Below, piece by piece: positions 53,138 to 62,223 of a DNA stretch of 64,000 nt. Source of the stretch: JBAXTE01 sp963556065 (GTDB taxonomy: Bacteria; Bacteroidota; Bacteroidia; Bacteroidales; WCHB1-69); the NCBI GenBank assembly GCA_963556065.3, contig CAUVYH020000014.1:15846-79845 (forward strand). Reading direction: 5' to 3'. The position numbers and the translations under genes are program-made. The notes beneath the pieces are model-generated. The model did not search any database and was not told the DNA's origin. It was given only the letters and a program-made list of their open reading frames with translations. Numbering within the stretch: position 1 is the first letter of the stretch; each line of letters opens with the position of its first letter.

Positions 53138-55615
53138 TTAAATAAATAAATTCACATTCGACTGCTCCGCCCGTTCTAAATAAGCCGCTACGCCACCGTA
53201 AACCACAAAGTCGTATAATTCTTCCTTTTTTACACCCATTACATCCATCGACATGGTACAAGCAATAAATTCCACGCCGTTTTCGTGTGCTTGCTGAACA
53301 AGGGACTCTAGTGACTCTATTTTTTTGTTTTTCATCACTTTTCGAATCATCTTTGCCCCCACACCCCACATATTCATCTTGGAAAGTTTTAACTTTTTAC
53401 TATTCTTTGGCATCATCATACTAAAAAGTTTTCCCATAAAATCTTTGGAAACCGAAGGCGCATTTTCCTTCTTGATAATATTTAGCCCCCAGAAAGTAAA
53501 AAAGATGGAAACTTTGCTTCCGGTTGCAGCAGCTCCATTTGCTATAACAAAGGAAGCAATAGCCTTATCCAAATCATCGCTGAATACAACCAACGATTTG
53601 TTCTTTACTTGTGAAGGGATGGAATTGACGACCTCATTAGACGGTGATTTTTTCTCAATTACAGCCGTGACCACTCCTGCCGACTCTTTAACTTCTACAA
53701 TGTGATTACCCGTGATATTTGCCCATGCTTTAACATCTGCCGTAAATGCAGGATCAGTAGCCTTTATTTCCATTAATTGTCCTGGCTGAGCCAAATCCGA
53801 ATTCTTTTTCAATTTTATTATCGGCCCGGGACATTGCAATCCACATGCATCAATCATCAAGGTTTTAAATGAAGTTGTCACAGTGCTTTTCTGCTGATTG
53901 CTTGTTTGATAAATCTGGTTATCGAGTCCGATTACATCATTTGCAAAAATATCATCATTACTCTGTTTCTGAATAGCAAACTCGTATGTTTTATACCCTC
54001 CAATCAAATTATAAACTTCCTGATAACCGTGCTGCATTAATATTCTTGCAGCCACATAACCACGAAGCCCTACACCACAATAAACCACCAATTGCTTTTC
54101 TTTTGAAAATTCGCTTAAACGGTCCCGAATCTCATCTATCGGAATATTTATTGCCCCAGGTATGGCTCCCAATTCAAATTCATCTTTGGTACGTACATCA
54201 ATCAACATTGTTTTATGAAAATCAATAGATTCGATCTCGCGCCATGAGTAGGGCTTCATTGTGCCGTTCAAGATATTTTCGGCTACAAATCCCACAATAT
54301 TTACAGGATCCTTAGCTGAAGAATAAGGCGGCGCATAAGCGTGCTCTATTTCCATCAAATCGTAAACAGTTCCACCAAATTTGACAATTCCTGCCAGTAT
54401 GTCGATTCGCTTATCCACACCATCATATCCGACAATTTGAGCACCATAAAGTTTTCCGTCTTCCGGCGAAAATACAATTTTGATGCTCATCGGAATAGCC
54501 CCCGGATAATATCCTGCATGAGACCCCGAGTGAATAATAGCAGATAAGTAAGGGATTTTTTCGTTCTTCAATGTTCTACCGGACACCCCGGTGGAGGCCA
54601 CTGTTAAATCGAACACTTTTGCAATAGCGGTGTTTATAGAACCTTTATATATTGACTTATTCCCAAAGGCAATATTATTTGCACAAATTCGCCCCTGCTT
54701 ATTCGCAGGACCGGCTAAATAAGTAATCTGTTTTTTATGAATAATCGGATTTTCAAACTCTATTGCATCTCCTACTGCATAAATGTCGGGATTGGATGTT
54801 TGCAAATACTTGTTTACCACAATTCCTCCCGTTGAACCCACTTCGAGGCCAGATTCGCGAGCCAGCTTACTGTCTGCTCTGACACCAATAGACAAAATAA
54901 CAAGGTCTGCATTTAATTTTCTTCCGCTTTTCAACGTTACCGTAATTTGATTGTTTTCCGAATTAAACGAAGAAACACCATCATGTAAAAAGAAAGCGAC
55001 ATTTTTGGTTTTTAAATGTTGATGAACAATTGAGGCCATAGAATAGTCCAACGGGGTCATCACCTGCTCCGCCATCTCTACAATTGAAACAAAAATCCCT
55101 CTTTTGTGCAAATTTTCAGCCATCTCTAACCCTATAAAACCTGCTCCCACCACAATTGCACTTCGGGGATTCCGTTCATCGATAAATGTTTTGATCTTAT
55201 CGGTATCCGACACGTTGCGCATAGTAAAAATCCCCTCATTGACAATTCCCGGCAAATTGGGTCTCACAGGCTCCGCTCCGGGTGACAGCACTAACTTATC
55301 ATAGTTCTCTACATAGATATTTTCTGTGCGTAGGTCTTTCACCTTCACTTCTTTGGAATCCGGCGCAATTGAAACCACTTCGTTCAGTACCCGAACATCT
55401 ACATTAAATCTTTTATTAAAGGCTTCGGGCGTTTGTACAAACAGATTATCCCGTTCGGCAATAGCACCGCCAATATAGTACGGTAAACCGCAGTTTGCAT
55501 AAGAAATGTATTCACCCCGTTCAAACATGATAATCTCGGAATTCTCATCTTCTCTTCTTAGTCGGGCAGCAGTAGTTGCTCCTCCTGCTACGCCTCCAAC
55601 AATAATTATTTTCAT
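53138..55615 (-). CDS. Four-domain CoA-disulfide reductase / rhodanese / TusA / DsrE fusion
   Basis: 825 aa. Residues about 1-450 are an FAD/NAD(P) disulfide oxidoreductase of the CoADR/Npsr type: GGVAGGATTAARLRRED at the FAD site and the single redox Cys in SYANCGLPYYIGG. About 460-555 is a rhodanese with active Cys in VVYCGVGLRGY. About 600-680 is a TusA domain with CGLQCPGPI. About 690-825 is a DsrE-like domain (GAAATGSKVSIFFTFWGLN). The set suggests transfer and reduction of sulfane sulfur or persulfides. It lies 12 nt after a MarR gene, which probably controls it. Confidence 0.93.
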   Translation of the reverse strand: MKIIIVGGVAGGATTAARLRREDENSEIIMFERGEYISYANCGLPYYIGGAIAERDNLFVQTPEAFNKRFNVDVRVLNEVVSIAPDSKEVKVKDLRTENIYVENYDKLVLSPGAEPVRPNLPGIVNEGIFTMRNVSDTDKIKTFIDERNPRSAIVVGAGFIGLEMAENLHKRGIFVSIVEMAEQVMTPLDYSMASIVHQHLKTKNVAFFLHDGVSSFNSENNQITVTLKSGRKLNADLVILSIGVRADSKLARESGLEVGSTGGIVVNKYLQTSNPDIYAVGDAIEFENPIIHKKQITYLAGPANKQGRICANNIAFGNKSIYKGSINTAIAKVFDLTVASTGVSGRTLKNEKIPYLSAIIHSGSHAGYYPGAIPMSIKIVFSPEDGKLYGAQIVGYDGVDKRIDILAGIVKFGGTVYDLMEIEHAYAPPYSSAKDPVNIVGFVAENILNGTMKPYSWREIESIDFHKTMLIDVRTKDEFELGAIPGAINIPIDEIRDRLSEFSKEKQLVVYCGVGLRGYVAARILMQHGYQEVYNLIGGYKTYEFAIQKQSNDDIFANDVIGLDNQIYQTSNQQKSTVTTSFKTLMIDACGLQCPGPIIKLKKNSDLAQPGQLMEIKATDPAFTADVKAWANITGNHIVEVKESAGVVTAVIEKKSPSNEVVNSIPSQVKNKSLVVFSDDLDKAIASFVIANGAAATGSKVSIFFTFWGLNIIKKENAPSVSKDFMGKLFSMMMPKNSKKLKLSKMNMWGVGAKMIRKVMKNKKIESLESLVQQAHENGVEFIACTMSMDVMGVKKEELYDFVVYGGVAAYLERAEQSNVNLFI

Positions 55616-55627
55616 TATATTTTATTT

Positions 55628-55960
55628 TTAAATAGCAAAGTCTAAATCGACCTCCATGCCGTTAATCTCTTTTTGCTTTTTAATTCCCAATATGGTTGAC
55701 TCAAACATCATTTTTCGCTTATCCAAATCTCCAAAACTCCGAGTAACATAGCCTTTGTGTTCCAAAGACAAAAGTACACGCGAAGTTCTAGTTGTTGAAA
55801 TTCCGGTTTCCGCCGATATCTCACCCGAACACATAATCTTGTCGGTTAAACAGCACAAAATCATCGCTTCATTTATAGTCACACCCATTTCAGTATTGAG
55901 TTTTTGTTCAAACTGATTTATTTTTTTAAAAACCTCTTTTATCTTACATAAACACTCCAT
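55628..55960 (-). CDS. MarR-family transcriptional regulator
   Basis: 110 aa, a compact winged-helix protein. Recognition helix region SGEISAETGISTTRTSRVLLSL and wing GYVTRSFGDLDKRKM fit the MarR family. Cys residues in MECLCK and MILCCLTDKIMC could sense thiol or sulfur species, an inference drawn from the partner gene. It starts the operon with the sulfur-transfer fusion enzyme. Confidence 0.85.
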   Translation of the reverse strand: MECLCKIKEVFKKINQFEQKLNTEMGVTINEAMILCCLTDKIMCSGEISAETGISTTRTSRVLLSLEHKGYVTRSFGDLDKRKMMFESTILGIKKQKEINGMEVDLDFAI

Positions 55961-55998
55961 AATAACATTTGTTTGCTATCAGCAATTATTTTGCCGTG

Positions 55999-56006
55999 CA
56001 AATATA
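55999..56006 (-). promoter_or_regulatory. -7 box TATATTTG before the marR operon
   Basis: TATATTTG lies 38 nt upstream of the ATG at 55960. No TTTG at the expected -33 distance was found. Confidence 0.4.
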
Positions 56007-56099
56007 ATTAAAATTATAATATAACTCGAAAATCATTCATTGATTCTACATTTTTTTTTAACGTTATCACAAATTTTGATATAAAATAGCTCTTGTAGG

Positions 56100-56687
56100 T
56101 AAATTTCGATTCTCGGGATAGACGACTCAAAGCATATTCGATCCGTGGAAATAACAATAATGAATTTGGGCCATGAACCGAGCATTCTAAGAATGTATGC
56201 AAGACATTATAGCACTGCTACACTTATATATCCTGAACTGATCGATAAACTTTAAAAAAGCCGGCAATTCAATCAGGGATTTGAAACTGTTGAACATCTT
56301 GCATCTGCCATTTTGGATATGAAATATCACATGTTAACTAACCTTAAAAACCTTGATGTTAATGAATTTGAAAACAAAACATTAACCGATCTTCATCTTA
56401 TTTCATCAATAGCTCCGCAATATAGAAGTACCTATTTTTTAGATATCTTTTCCGGTGAAGAAAGTGCTGCCGGATATTACCGCTACATTTGGTCGGATAT
56501 GCTCTGTAAAGATGCTTTTGAAGCATTCGCCGAAAAAGGGGATATTATTGATGCAACAATAGCTAAATCATTTCGCAAAAACATTCTTGAGAAAGGGAAC
56601 AGCGAGGACCTGCAACTGATGTACAAAAACTTCCGTGGTCGTGAAGCCACTACATCACCACTAATTAAAGAACGGGGATTAGAATAA
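56100..56687 (+). pseudogene. Decayed M3 metallopeptidase (peptidyl-dipeptidase Dcp-like), C-terminal remnant
   Basis: From 56313 the open frame (124 aa) matches the end of Dcp-type peptidases: YRSTYFLDIFSGEESAAGYY, DMLCKDAFEAFAEKGDI, and the final FRGREATTSPLIKERGLE. The same frame continues upstream as IMNLGHEPSILRMYARHY, ELIDKL, a stop (TAA near 56252), then FNQGFETVEHLASAILDM, so homology crosses a stop codon. The zinc site HExxH and everything before it are missing. It is a gene relic, not a working enzyme. Confidence 0.85.
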
Positions 56688-56837
56688 TATTTTAACGTTT
56701 TAAATATTCGTCTTTAAAACCCTTTCTAACATTTTTTTACAACCCTTTCTTGTTTTCGTTTTATGTTCCGAGATTCTTATTCCATCTTCGATTCGCTAGG
56801 TATCCGTCTTCTTTTTGACGTTTCACTTAAAAAATTC

Positions 56838-56851
56838 GTTACATTTGTAAC
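56838..56851 (+). promoter_or_regulatory. Palindromic -7 region abutting a start codon (leaderless candidate)
   Basis: GTTACATTTGTAAC is a near-perfect palindrome. It contains TACATTTG (56840-56847) and is followed at once by the ATG at 56852. TTTG at 56814-56817 could serve as -33, at a 22-nt gap. The start site would coincide with the ATG, and the palindrome could bind a metal-dependent repressor. Confidence 0.5.
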
Positions 56852-57184
56852 ATGAAAAAAAGAGTTCAATTTTTTCTGGCTAATTTTGTTTTAATCAGTG
56901 TGATCTTTACGCTGATTGCGCAACCTTTGCACGAGTTGAGCCACCATTTTCACGACCATGATTTGCAAGAGCATCAGGAAAAACAATCTTCACAAAGCAC
57001 TTCTTCGATCACCGAAAAATGTTCCATTTGTGAATTCCATTTTGTAAAATCCAGCGACCATCAGCCATTTTGTTTTAAGGCCGAACTCTGCTTCTGCAAG
57101 AGAGTCGAGTCATTCCCAATATTCAAAAACCATTGCGAAAATCGCTTTTCCGATATTCAATTAAGAGCGCCCCCAGTTTTATAA
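56852..57184 (+). CDS. Small His/Cys-rich exported protein, metal-related
   Basis: 110 aa. An N-terminal hydrophobic segment (about 8-25) acts as signal or anchor. Next comes a His-rich stretch HELSHHFHDHDLQEHQ (about 28-43), then a conserved-looking CSICEFHF and two more Cys pairs. The His cluster suggests binding of zinc or copper in the periplasm. It sits upstream of a TonB-dependent receptor, a frequent pairing for metal uptake. The family name is not known to me. Confidence 0.7.
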   Translation: MKKRVQFFLANFVLISVIFTLIAQPLHELSHHFHDHDLQEHQEKQSSQSTSSITEKCSICEFHFVKSSDHQPFCFKAELCFCKRVESFPIFKNHCENRFSDIQLRAPPVL

Positions 57185-57284
57185 ATCCACTTTTTCTTTA
57201 TTAATACCGAAATGAAATCAAAATAGATTGAGGGGCTTACTCCCCATTCAATTAATTTAAAAGGTTCTGTTTTAAATTAATGTA

Positions 57285-57480
57285 GGTGCGTAATTTGCTT
57301 TTTCATACAACTTATGCGAATTAAAATGTAAAATATTTAAGAGTGTCATCCTGAGTTAAAAGCCTGACCTGAGCTAGTCGAAGTGAAGGATTAAGGAGGC
57401 TAACAATGCGCACTTCGATAAACTCAGTGTGACAACTAAAATTCAAATACCCACAATATTCTAAAACATAACCATTTAAA
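57285..57480. repeat. Dispersed copy of the module A repeat (matches 33.93-34.13 kb)
   Basis: It shares a diverged left flank (a run with TACAACTTATGCGA), the palindrome GTCATCCTGAGTT...AACTCAGTGTGACA, and a right flank with CACAATATTCTAAAACATAA, with the block at 33.9 kb. It is the main content of the 433-nt gap before the TonB receptor gene. Confidence 0.75.
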
Positions 57481-57617
57481 ATTGATTGATCTGATTTAAT
57501 ATTCATTCCAGTATTCGAATAATATACGCCGCAGGTTATTTCCGGATAGAATTGTTCTATTCGCGAATGTTGTTTAACCATTCTGCTGCAAGTATTCACA
57601 ATCATAAATTCATTAAA

Positions 57618-60047
57618 ATGAGACTTAAATATATATCAATCCTATTGTTATTCATAATCTCCACATCAGAAATTCAGGCCGGAAACCGGTCGGCAAAAAC
57701 TTCATTAAAAGGAATTATCACCGATAAAAACACCCATCAGCCCATTTATAATGCCTCCGTTTATTTCCCCGATTTGCAACGCGGAACCACCACGAATTCG
57801 GACGGAGTGTATTCAATTTCGGATCTTCCAAAGACGACGGTAACCATTCAAATATCATGTATCGGTTATAGATCGATTACCCAACGGATTAATTTATCGC
57901 AAGTGAACGAATTGAACTCCAGTTTGGAAACCACCATTATCGAACTGAATGAAATGGTGATTACCGGGCAATCGACAAGTTCGGAAAGCCAGCGCACTCC
58001 ATCCCCGATTCACGTGGTATCCACGGAAACACTCGAACAAACGACTTCGACCAATATCATCAATGCCATTTCGAAACAACCCGGAATCTCCGAAATTACC
58101 ACCGGCGGAGGAATTTCAAAGCCGGTCATCCGTGGATTGGGATATAACCGGGTAATTGTGTTAAACGACGGCATCCGGCAAGAAGGCCAGCAATGGGGCG
58201 ATGAACACGGAATTGAAATTGATGAATATTCGGTTTCCAAAGTGGAACTACTCAAAGGTCCGGCTAGTTTAACTTACGGTTCGGATGCGATGGCTGGAGT
58301 CATCAATTTGATCTCCGACCCCAACACACCCGACAGCACCATCAGAGGGCGAGTTTCTATGAACTACCAAAGCAATAACGGGTTATGGGGTGGCTCTGTT
58401 ATACTGAACGGAAATACCCGGAAAATTGTGTGGGGAGCTCAGTATAGCACCAAGTCCGCACACGATTACCGCAACAAATACGATGGTGCCGTTTACAATT
58501 CTCGTTTCAGCGAAGATGCCTTTAACACCCATATCGGGATTAACCGAAGCTGGGGCTTCTCGAAACTGAAATTCAGCTCATATCATTTCACCCCGGGAAT
58601 CGTGGAGGGCGAACGCGACAGCGCAACCGGGAAATTTATAAAACCCATTGCCGTAAACGACTCAACGGCGAGTGATGAAATTGTTTCAAATAGCGATGGA
58701 AACAGCTATTCCTTCCAGACTCCACATCAGGAAATCCGGCACTACAAAGCTGTATTGAACAATTTGTTCATCCTCGGCAACAGCGCCCTGAAAACAACGC
58801 TTGGATGGCAACAAAACCAGCGGAAAGAGTTTGCCGAGATTTTAGACAAAGACAATTACCAGCTCTATTTTCTGCTCAACACGGTTACGTATGATGTAAA
58901 ACTCGATCTTCCCGAAAATAAATGGGTGAATCTCACCATCGGAACAAACGGGATGTGGCAAAAATCGGAAAACCGGGGAGAAGAGTTTCTCGTTCCGGAG
59001 TACTCACTCTTCGATTTCGGGTTTTATGTGATTGGCAAGAAGTCGTATCGCAAACTGGATCTCTCGGGCGGTGTTCGTTACGATATCCGCAACATTGACG
59101 GGGAACCCCTCTTTTTGAACGACAATGAAGAGGTGGTTGCCGAAACGGATGCAAATGCCACGACCAAATTTCGGCAATTTTCATCGAAATACACCGGTTT
59201 TTCTGGGAGTTTGGGAGCCACCTATCCCCTTTTTGAGAACACTCATGCAAAACTGAACATTTCCCGCGGATTCAGGGCTCCAAACATTGCCGAATTGGGC
59301 GCGAACGGTGTGCATGAAGGCACTATCCGGTACGAACTTGGGAATGTGCGATTGAAAGCGGAAAGCAGTACCCAACTCGACTTGGGGTTATTACTCGAAT
59401 ACTCGCATTTCTCGTTCGAAATCAACGGATTCTACAACCAGATTCAAAACTATATTTATCTGGAAAAAGTGGCAAATCGTGCCGGCAGTGATTCCATCAT
59501 CGACGGAAATTCGCTTTTCACCTACACTTCGGGGAATGCCCAATTATTTGGCGGTGAAATCACCACCGATTTTCATCCGCACAAGCTGGAATGGATTCAT
59601 TTTGAAAATACGTTTTCGCTGGTCGTTGCCAAGCAAGCCAACCGTCCCGACTCCGCCACCTATCTCCCGTTTACGCCCGCAACCAAATGGATGTGTACGT
59701 TACGGGTAACCAAATCTTCATGGGGCAAACATTTCTCCAAACTGTTTGCAAATGTAGAACTTGAATATTATTTCAAAAAAGAGAACGTCTATTTGGCCAA
59801 CAATACCGAAACACCAACACCCGATTATGGGTTGGTGAACCTAAACGCGGGAACGGATTTCAGGTTGGGTAAAAAATGGTCGGTAACCCTTGTGGCAAGT
59901 ATGAACAATCTTTTGGATGTGGCGTATCAAAGTCATTTGAGCCGTTTGAAGTATGCTCCGGAAAACTATGTTACCGGACGGACGGGCGTTTATAACATGG
60001 GGCGCAATGTGTCGGTAAAACTGATTGTGCCTTTTGATGTAAGATAA
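57618..60047 (+). CDS. TonB-dependent outer membrane receptor with carboxypeptidase-like N-terminal domain
   Basis: 809 aa from the ATG at 57618 (MRLKYISILLLFI), where the signal peptide starts; an upstream frame start at 57552 is not supported. A CarboxypepD_reg-like domain (about 28-112) precedes the plug (about 120-235, with GISKPVIRGLGYNRVIVLND and QQWGDEHGIEID) and a 22-strand barrel. The plug text resembles zinc and heavy-metal receptors such as ZnuD, and the neighbouring His-rich protein supports metal uptake. The specific metal is inferred only. Confidence 0.88.
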   Translation: MRLKYISILLLFIISTSEIQAGNRSAKTSLKGIITDKNTHQPIYNASVYFPDLQRGTTTNSDGVYSISDLPKTTVTIQISCIGYRSITQRINLSQVNELNSSLETTIIELNEMVITGQSTSSESQRTPSPIHVVSTETLEQTTSTNIINAISKQPGISEITTGGGISKPVIRGLGYNRVIVLNDGIRQEGQQWGDEHGIEIDEYSVSKVELLKGPASLTYGSDAMAGVINLISDPNTPDSTIRGRVSMNYQSNNGLWGGSVILNGNTRKIVWGAQYSTKSAHDYRNKYDGAVYNSRFSEDAFNTHIGINRSWGFSKLKFSSYHFTPGIVEGERDSATGKFIKPIAVNDSTASDEIVSNSDGNSYSFQTPHQEIRHYKAVLNNLFILGNSALKTTLGWQQNQRKEFAEILDKDNYQLYFLLNTVTYDVKLDLPENKWVNLTIGTNGMWQKSENRGEEFLVPEYSLFDFGFYVIGKKSYRKLDLSGGVRYDIRNIDGEPLFLNDNEEVVAETDANATTKFRQFSSKYTGFSGSLGATYPLFENTHAKLNISRGFRAPNIAELGANGVHEGTIRYELGNVRLKAESSTQLDLGLLLEYSHFSFEINGFYNQIQNYIYLEKVANRAGSDSIIDGNSLFTYTSGNAQLFGGEITTDFHPHKLEWIHFENTFSLVVAKQANRPDSATYLPFTPATKWMCTLRVTKSSWGKHFSKLFANVELEYYFKKENVYLANNTETPTPDYGLVNLNAGTDFRLGKKWSVTLVASMNNLLDVAYQSHLSRLKYAPENYVTGRTGVYNMGRNVSVKLIVPFDVR

Positions 60048-60076
60048 AAGCGAATAACGTCCGTTTTTGGTTTATT

Positions 60077-60132
60077 ACCCCGCACTTGCTTCGCCCCAGT
60101 GGTTTCCGATGATTGGGGAGTAAGTGCGGGGT
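60077..60132. repeat. Nested perfect hairpin after the TonB receptor
   Basis: Outer arms ACCCCGCACTT / AAGTGCGGGGT are an exact 11-bp match, with inner arms CCCCA/TGGGG. It is far more GC-rich than its surroundings. It may terminate transcription or be a palindromic element; there is no T-run directly after it. Confidence 0.65.
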
Positions 60133-60254
60133 GATACCTAAACTTCATAGAAGATTTTGTATCACTAGATTTCATAGCTATTGGATTCTCGCTGAATGAT
60201 TTGCGTTACTTGAAAGGCCTTGTTTTAAAATAAAGATTATTGCCTGTTTCTAAT

Positions 60255-61294
60255 TTACAGTTCAATCAATTTCAGCTCATCATAAATAAACCGTTCCTGT
60301 TCCTTATCTAATCCGCGAAACTCAATTTTGATTTCGTTCGACTGAACAAACTTTAAAACGTAATAACATTGTTCTGTATTACCAAAACAGCATTCCACCT
60401 TTCTGGTCTTGTCTTTTTCATTATGATAGTATAGCCGTATCGAATACAAACCTCTAGAAGAATGGCAATAACTTACTTTTGACAGATCTGAATATTTTAG
60501 TTTGATTTTACGGTTTTTGCACCTTAAAATCCAAAAGACATCAATTTCGTTTACGGTAAATGTGCTGATCGCAATGGCCCGAAGGATGACATATTCGACA
60601 AACAAGAACAATGACATAAAAAAACGAAGTAAATCAACTCAATATCATTAAACATGTAAATTAACAGCCCTATGAAAAACGAGAACAATAATATTACATT
60701 TAAATTTCCCCTGTCAAAAATTGATTTAATTAAAATATCACCACCAAGTTTAACATGCATATCCGGCTCATCAGCGGTTAACAATGCAATAAGTTGATCT
60801 ACGGCTTCTCTGTCAGGTACCGAATTCCAAACTTCGGATTTCGGATAAAAAGAGCAACAATATTTCTCATTGTTGTAAATCTTAAAATGCAATTTTCGAT
60901 AGAGATCATGAATTTTTTGAACTTTAAAATTGGATTCCAAAATGTTGATCTCCGAAATCTTTCCTGTAAGCGAATTTCGGCATGTCAATTTTATATTGCT
61001 TTCCTCAAAATCGAATGCAACGACCTTCAGCTTTCTTTTTTGGTAGTTCCAATAGATGAAAGTTCCTATCAAGCCCGCAACCAACACAAAGGGATAGAAG
61101 TGATGTTTATTATAAAAGAAATCGAAAAAGCTGAAAAGACCATCACTTTTCGCCATGGATGGATTCTTGGTCCCAATAAAAATCGGGATAAGAAATGTGG
61201 CAATCGAGATGATAAAAAATACGCCGAAAAGCTCGAAAAAAATTTCAAACAAATATCTTCTTTCCTGCTTTTTTACAGGTCTATAAACTGTCAT
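60255..61294 (-). pseudogene. Membrane protein split by a frameshift in a T7 run
   Basis: Two frames overlap: 60551-61294 (247 aa, three or four hydrophobic segments) and 60255-60617 (120 aa). One extra T in the T7 run at about 60608-60614 on the minus strand joins them into one protein of about 347 aa: LIYFVFF then MSLFLFVEYVIL, which completes a membrane segment, followed by a soluble C-terminal domain. The family is unknown. Phase variation, true decay or a sequencing error are all possible. Confidence 0.7.
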
Positions 61295-61348
61295 ATCAAT
61301 TATAATTTACGCATTAGAAAGCTTAATTTCACCACCCCTACTACATCC

Positions 61349-61519
61349 TCAAAGGTATTTATTTTTGTCGAATTTGCAAAACCTGTCAATCTGAGATTTG
61401 GCTAATGCGCTCTGTATATTGTTCTTCAACAGCATAAGTTTGCATGAAGAATTACAAGCAAAAAGAATGATCAAAAAAGCGCCTAAAAGCAGCTGTTGTA
61501 ATGTTTGATTTTTTTTCAT
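61349..61519 (-). CDS. Small lipoprotein (56 aa)
   Basis: A short gene with start ATG at 61517-61519 that overlaps the stop of the previous gene as ATGA, a coupling signal. It encodes MKKNQTLQQLLLGAFLIILF then A-C22 (lipobox LFAC), then about 34 residues with two further Cys and basic residues. The function is unknown. It is the third member of the Fic, lipoprotein, small lipoprotein series. Confidence 0.6.
   Translation of the reverse strand: MKKNQTLQQLLLGAFLIILFACNSSCKLMLLKNNIQSALAKSQIDRFCKFDKNKYL
61350..61380 (-). promoter_or_regulatory. Promoter TTTG, N19, TACCTTTG
   Basis: On the minus strand TTTG (61377-61380) and TACCTTTG (61350-61357) are separated by 19 nt, an exact consensus layout. 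It lies inside the end of the small lipoprotein gene and would drive the frameshifted membrane protein gene, with a leader of about 50 nt. Confidence 0.7.
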
Positions 61520-62223
61520 TTTTTCTTCATCGAATAAACCAATTTTAATTCTCCGTTAAACTTATAATAATAGATTTCAAAGGGATTTTTCCTTACCAAA
61601 AGCCTTAACCACTGACTATATCCATTTAATTCATACCTCACCAAATCGAACTTATGAAACTCCTCTTTATTAATCATAAAGATTCGATCGTACTCAATTT
61701 TAGCATCCTTAAAATCCTTATGATCAATCATTTCCTCTTTGCAATCCATCACACAATTCAAACTATCCATAATCGAAATGGCATACTGCTGAAATTCATA
61801 TTCGGCATGCGTTCTTTTATCTGAATCTTCAAATTCCTGACAATAAAAGTTATTGTCAACATCCCTGATGCAATGCTCGTCGATAATTTTAAGTTTTGTT
61901 TTCAGCACTCCGTCCAAAAGCAACCAATCGGAATTGGGAGTAAGGTAAATTGAACTATCGACAATAAAATACGAACCCATTTCTCTTGTATTTCCATAAT
62001 ACCCCTTTGATTCAAAAATAAACAGCCCATCTTTTCTAAAAATATAAGTCCATTCCGTTTCCGCCCACATTCCAAAAAAAGACTTGTCTATCGTTTGCAA
62101 TTTCCCATCCTTCTCATTTGACGAACATGAAATCATCAAAACGGAAATCCAAAACCATATCGCCATACACATAGACAACTTGCGCCAGCCATTTTTAAGC
62201 AAATCATATCCAATATCAATCAT
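61516..62223 (-). CDS. Putative lipoprotein in the Fic operon
   Basis: 235 aa from the ATG at 62223, chosen because it overlaps the fic stop by 8 nt; a longer frame to 62250 is possible. Signal region WFWISVLMISC gives a lipobox ending MISC. The rest is a mixed alpha/beta domain with Trp, Tyr and Asp-rich text (MWAETEWTYIFRKDGLFIF) that looks like a lipocalin-like or META-like barrel, without firm family match. Translational coupling suggests it works with the Fic protein or is simply co-expressed. Confidence 0.7.
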   Translation of the reverse strand: MIDIGYDLLKNGWRKLSMCMAIWFWISVLMISCSSNEKDGKLQTIDKSFFGMWAETEWTYIFRKDGLFIFESKGYYGNTREMGSYFIVDSSIYLTPNSDWLLLDGVLKTKLKIIDEHCIRDVDNNFYCQEFEDSDKRTHAEYEFQQYAISIMDSLNCVMDCKEEMIDHKDFKDAKIEYDRIFMINKEEFHKFDLVRYELNGYSQWLRLLVRKNPFEIYYYKFNGELKLVYSMKKK

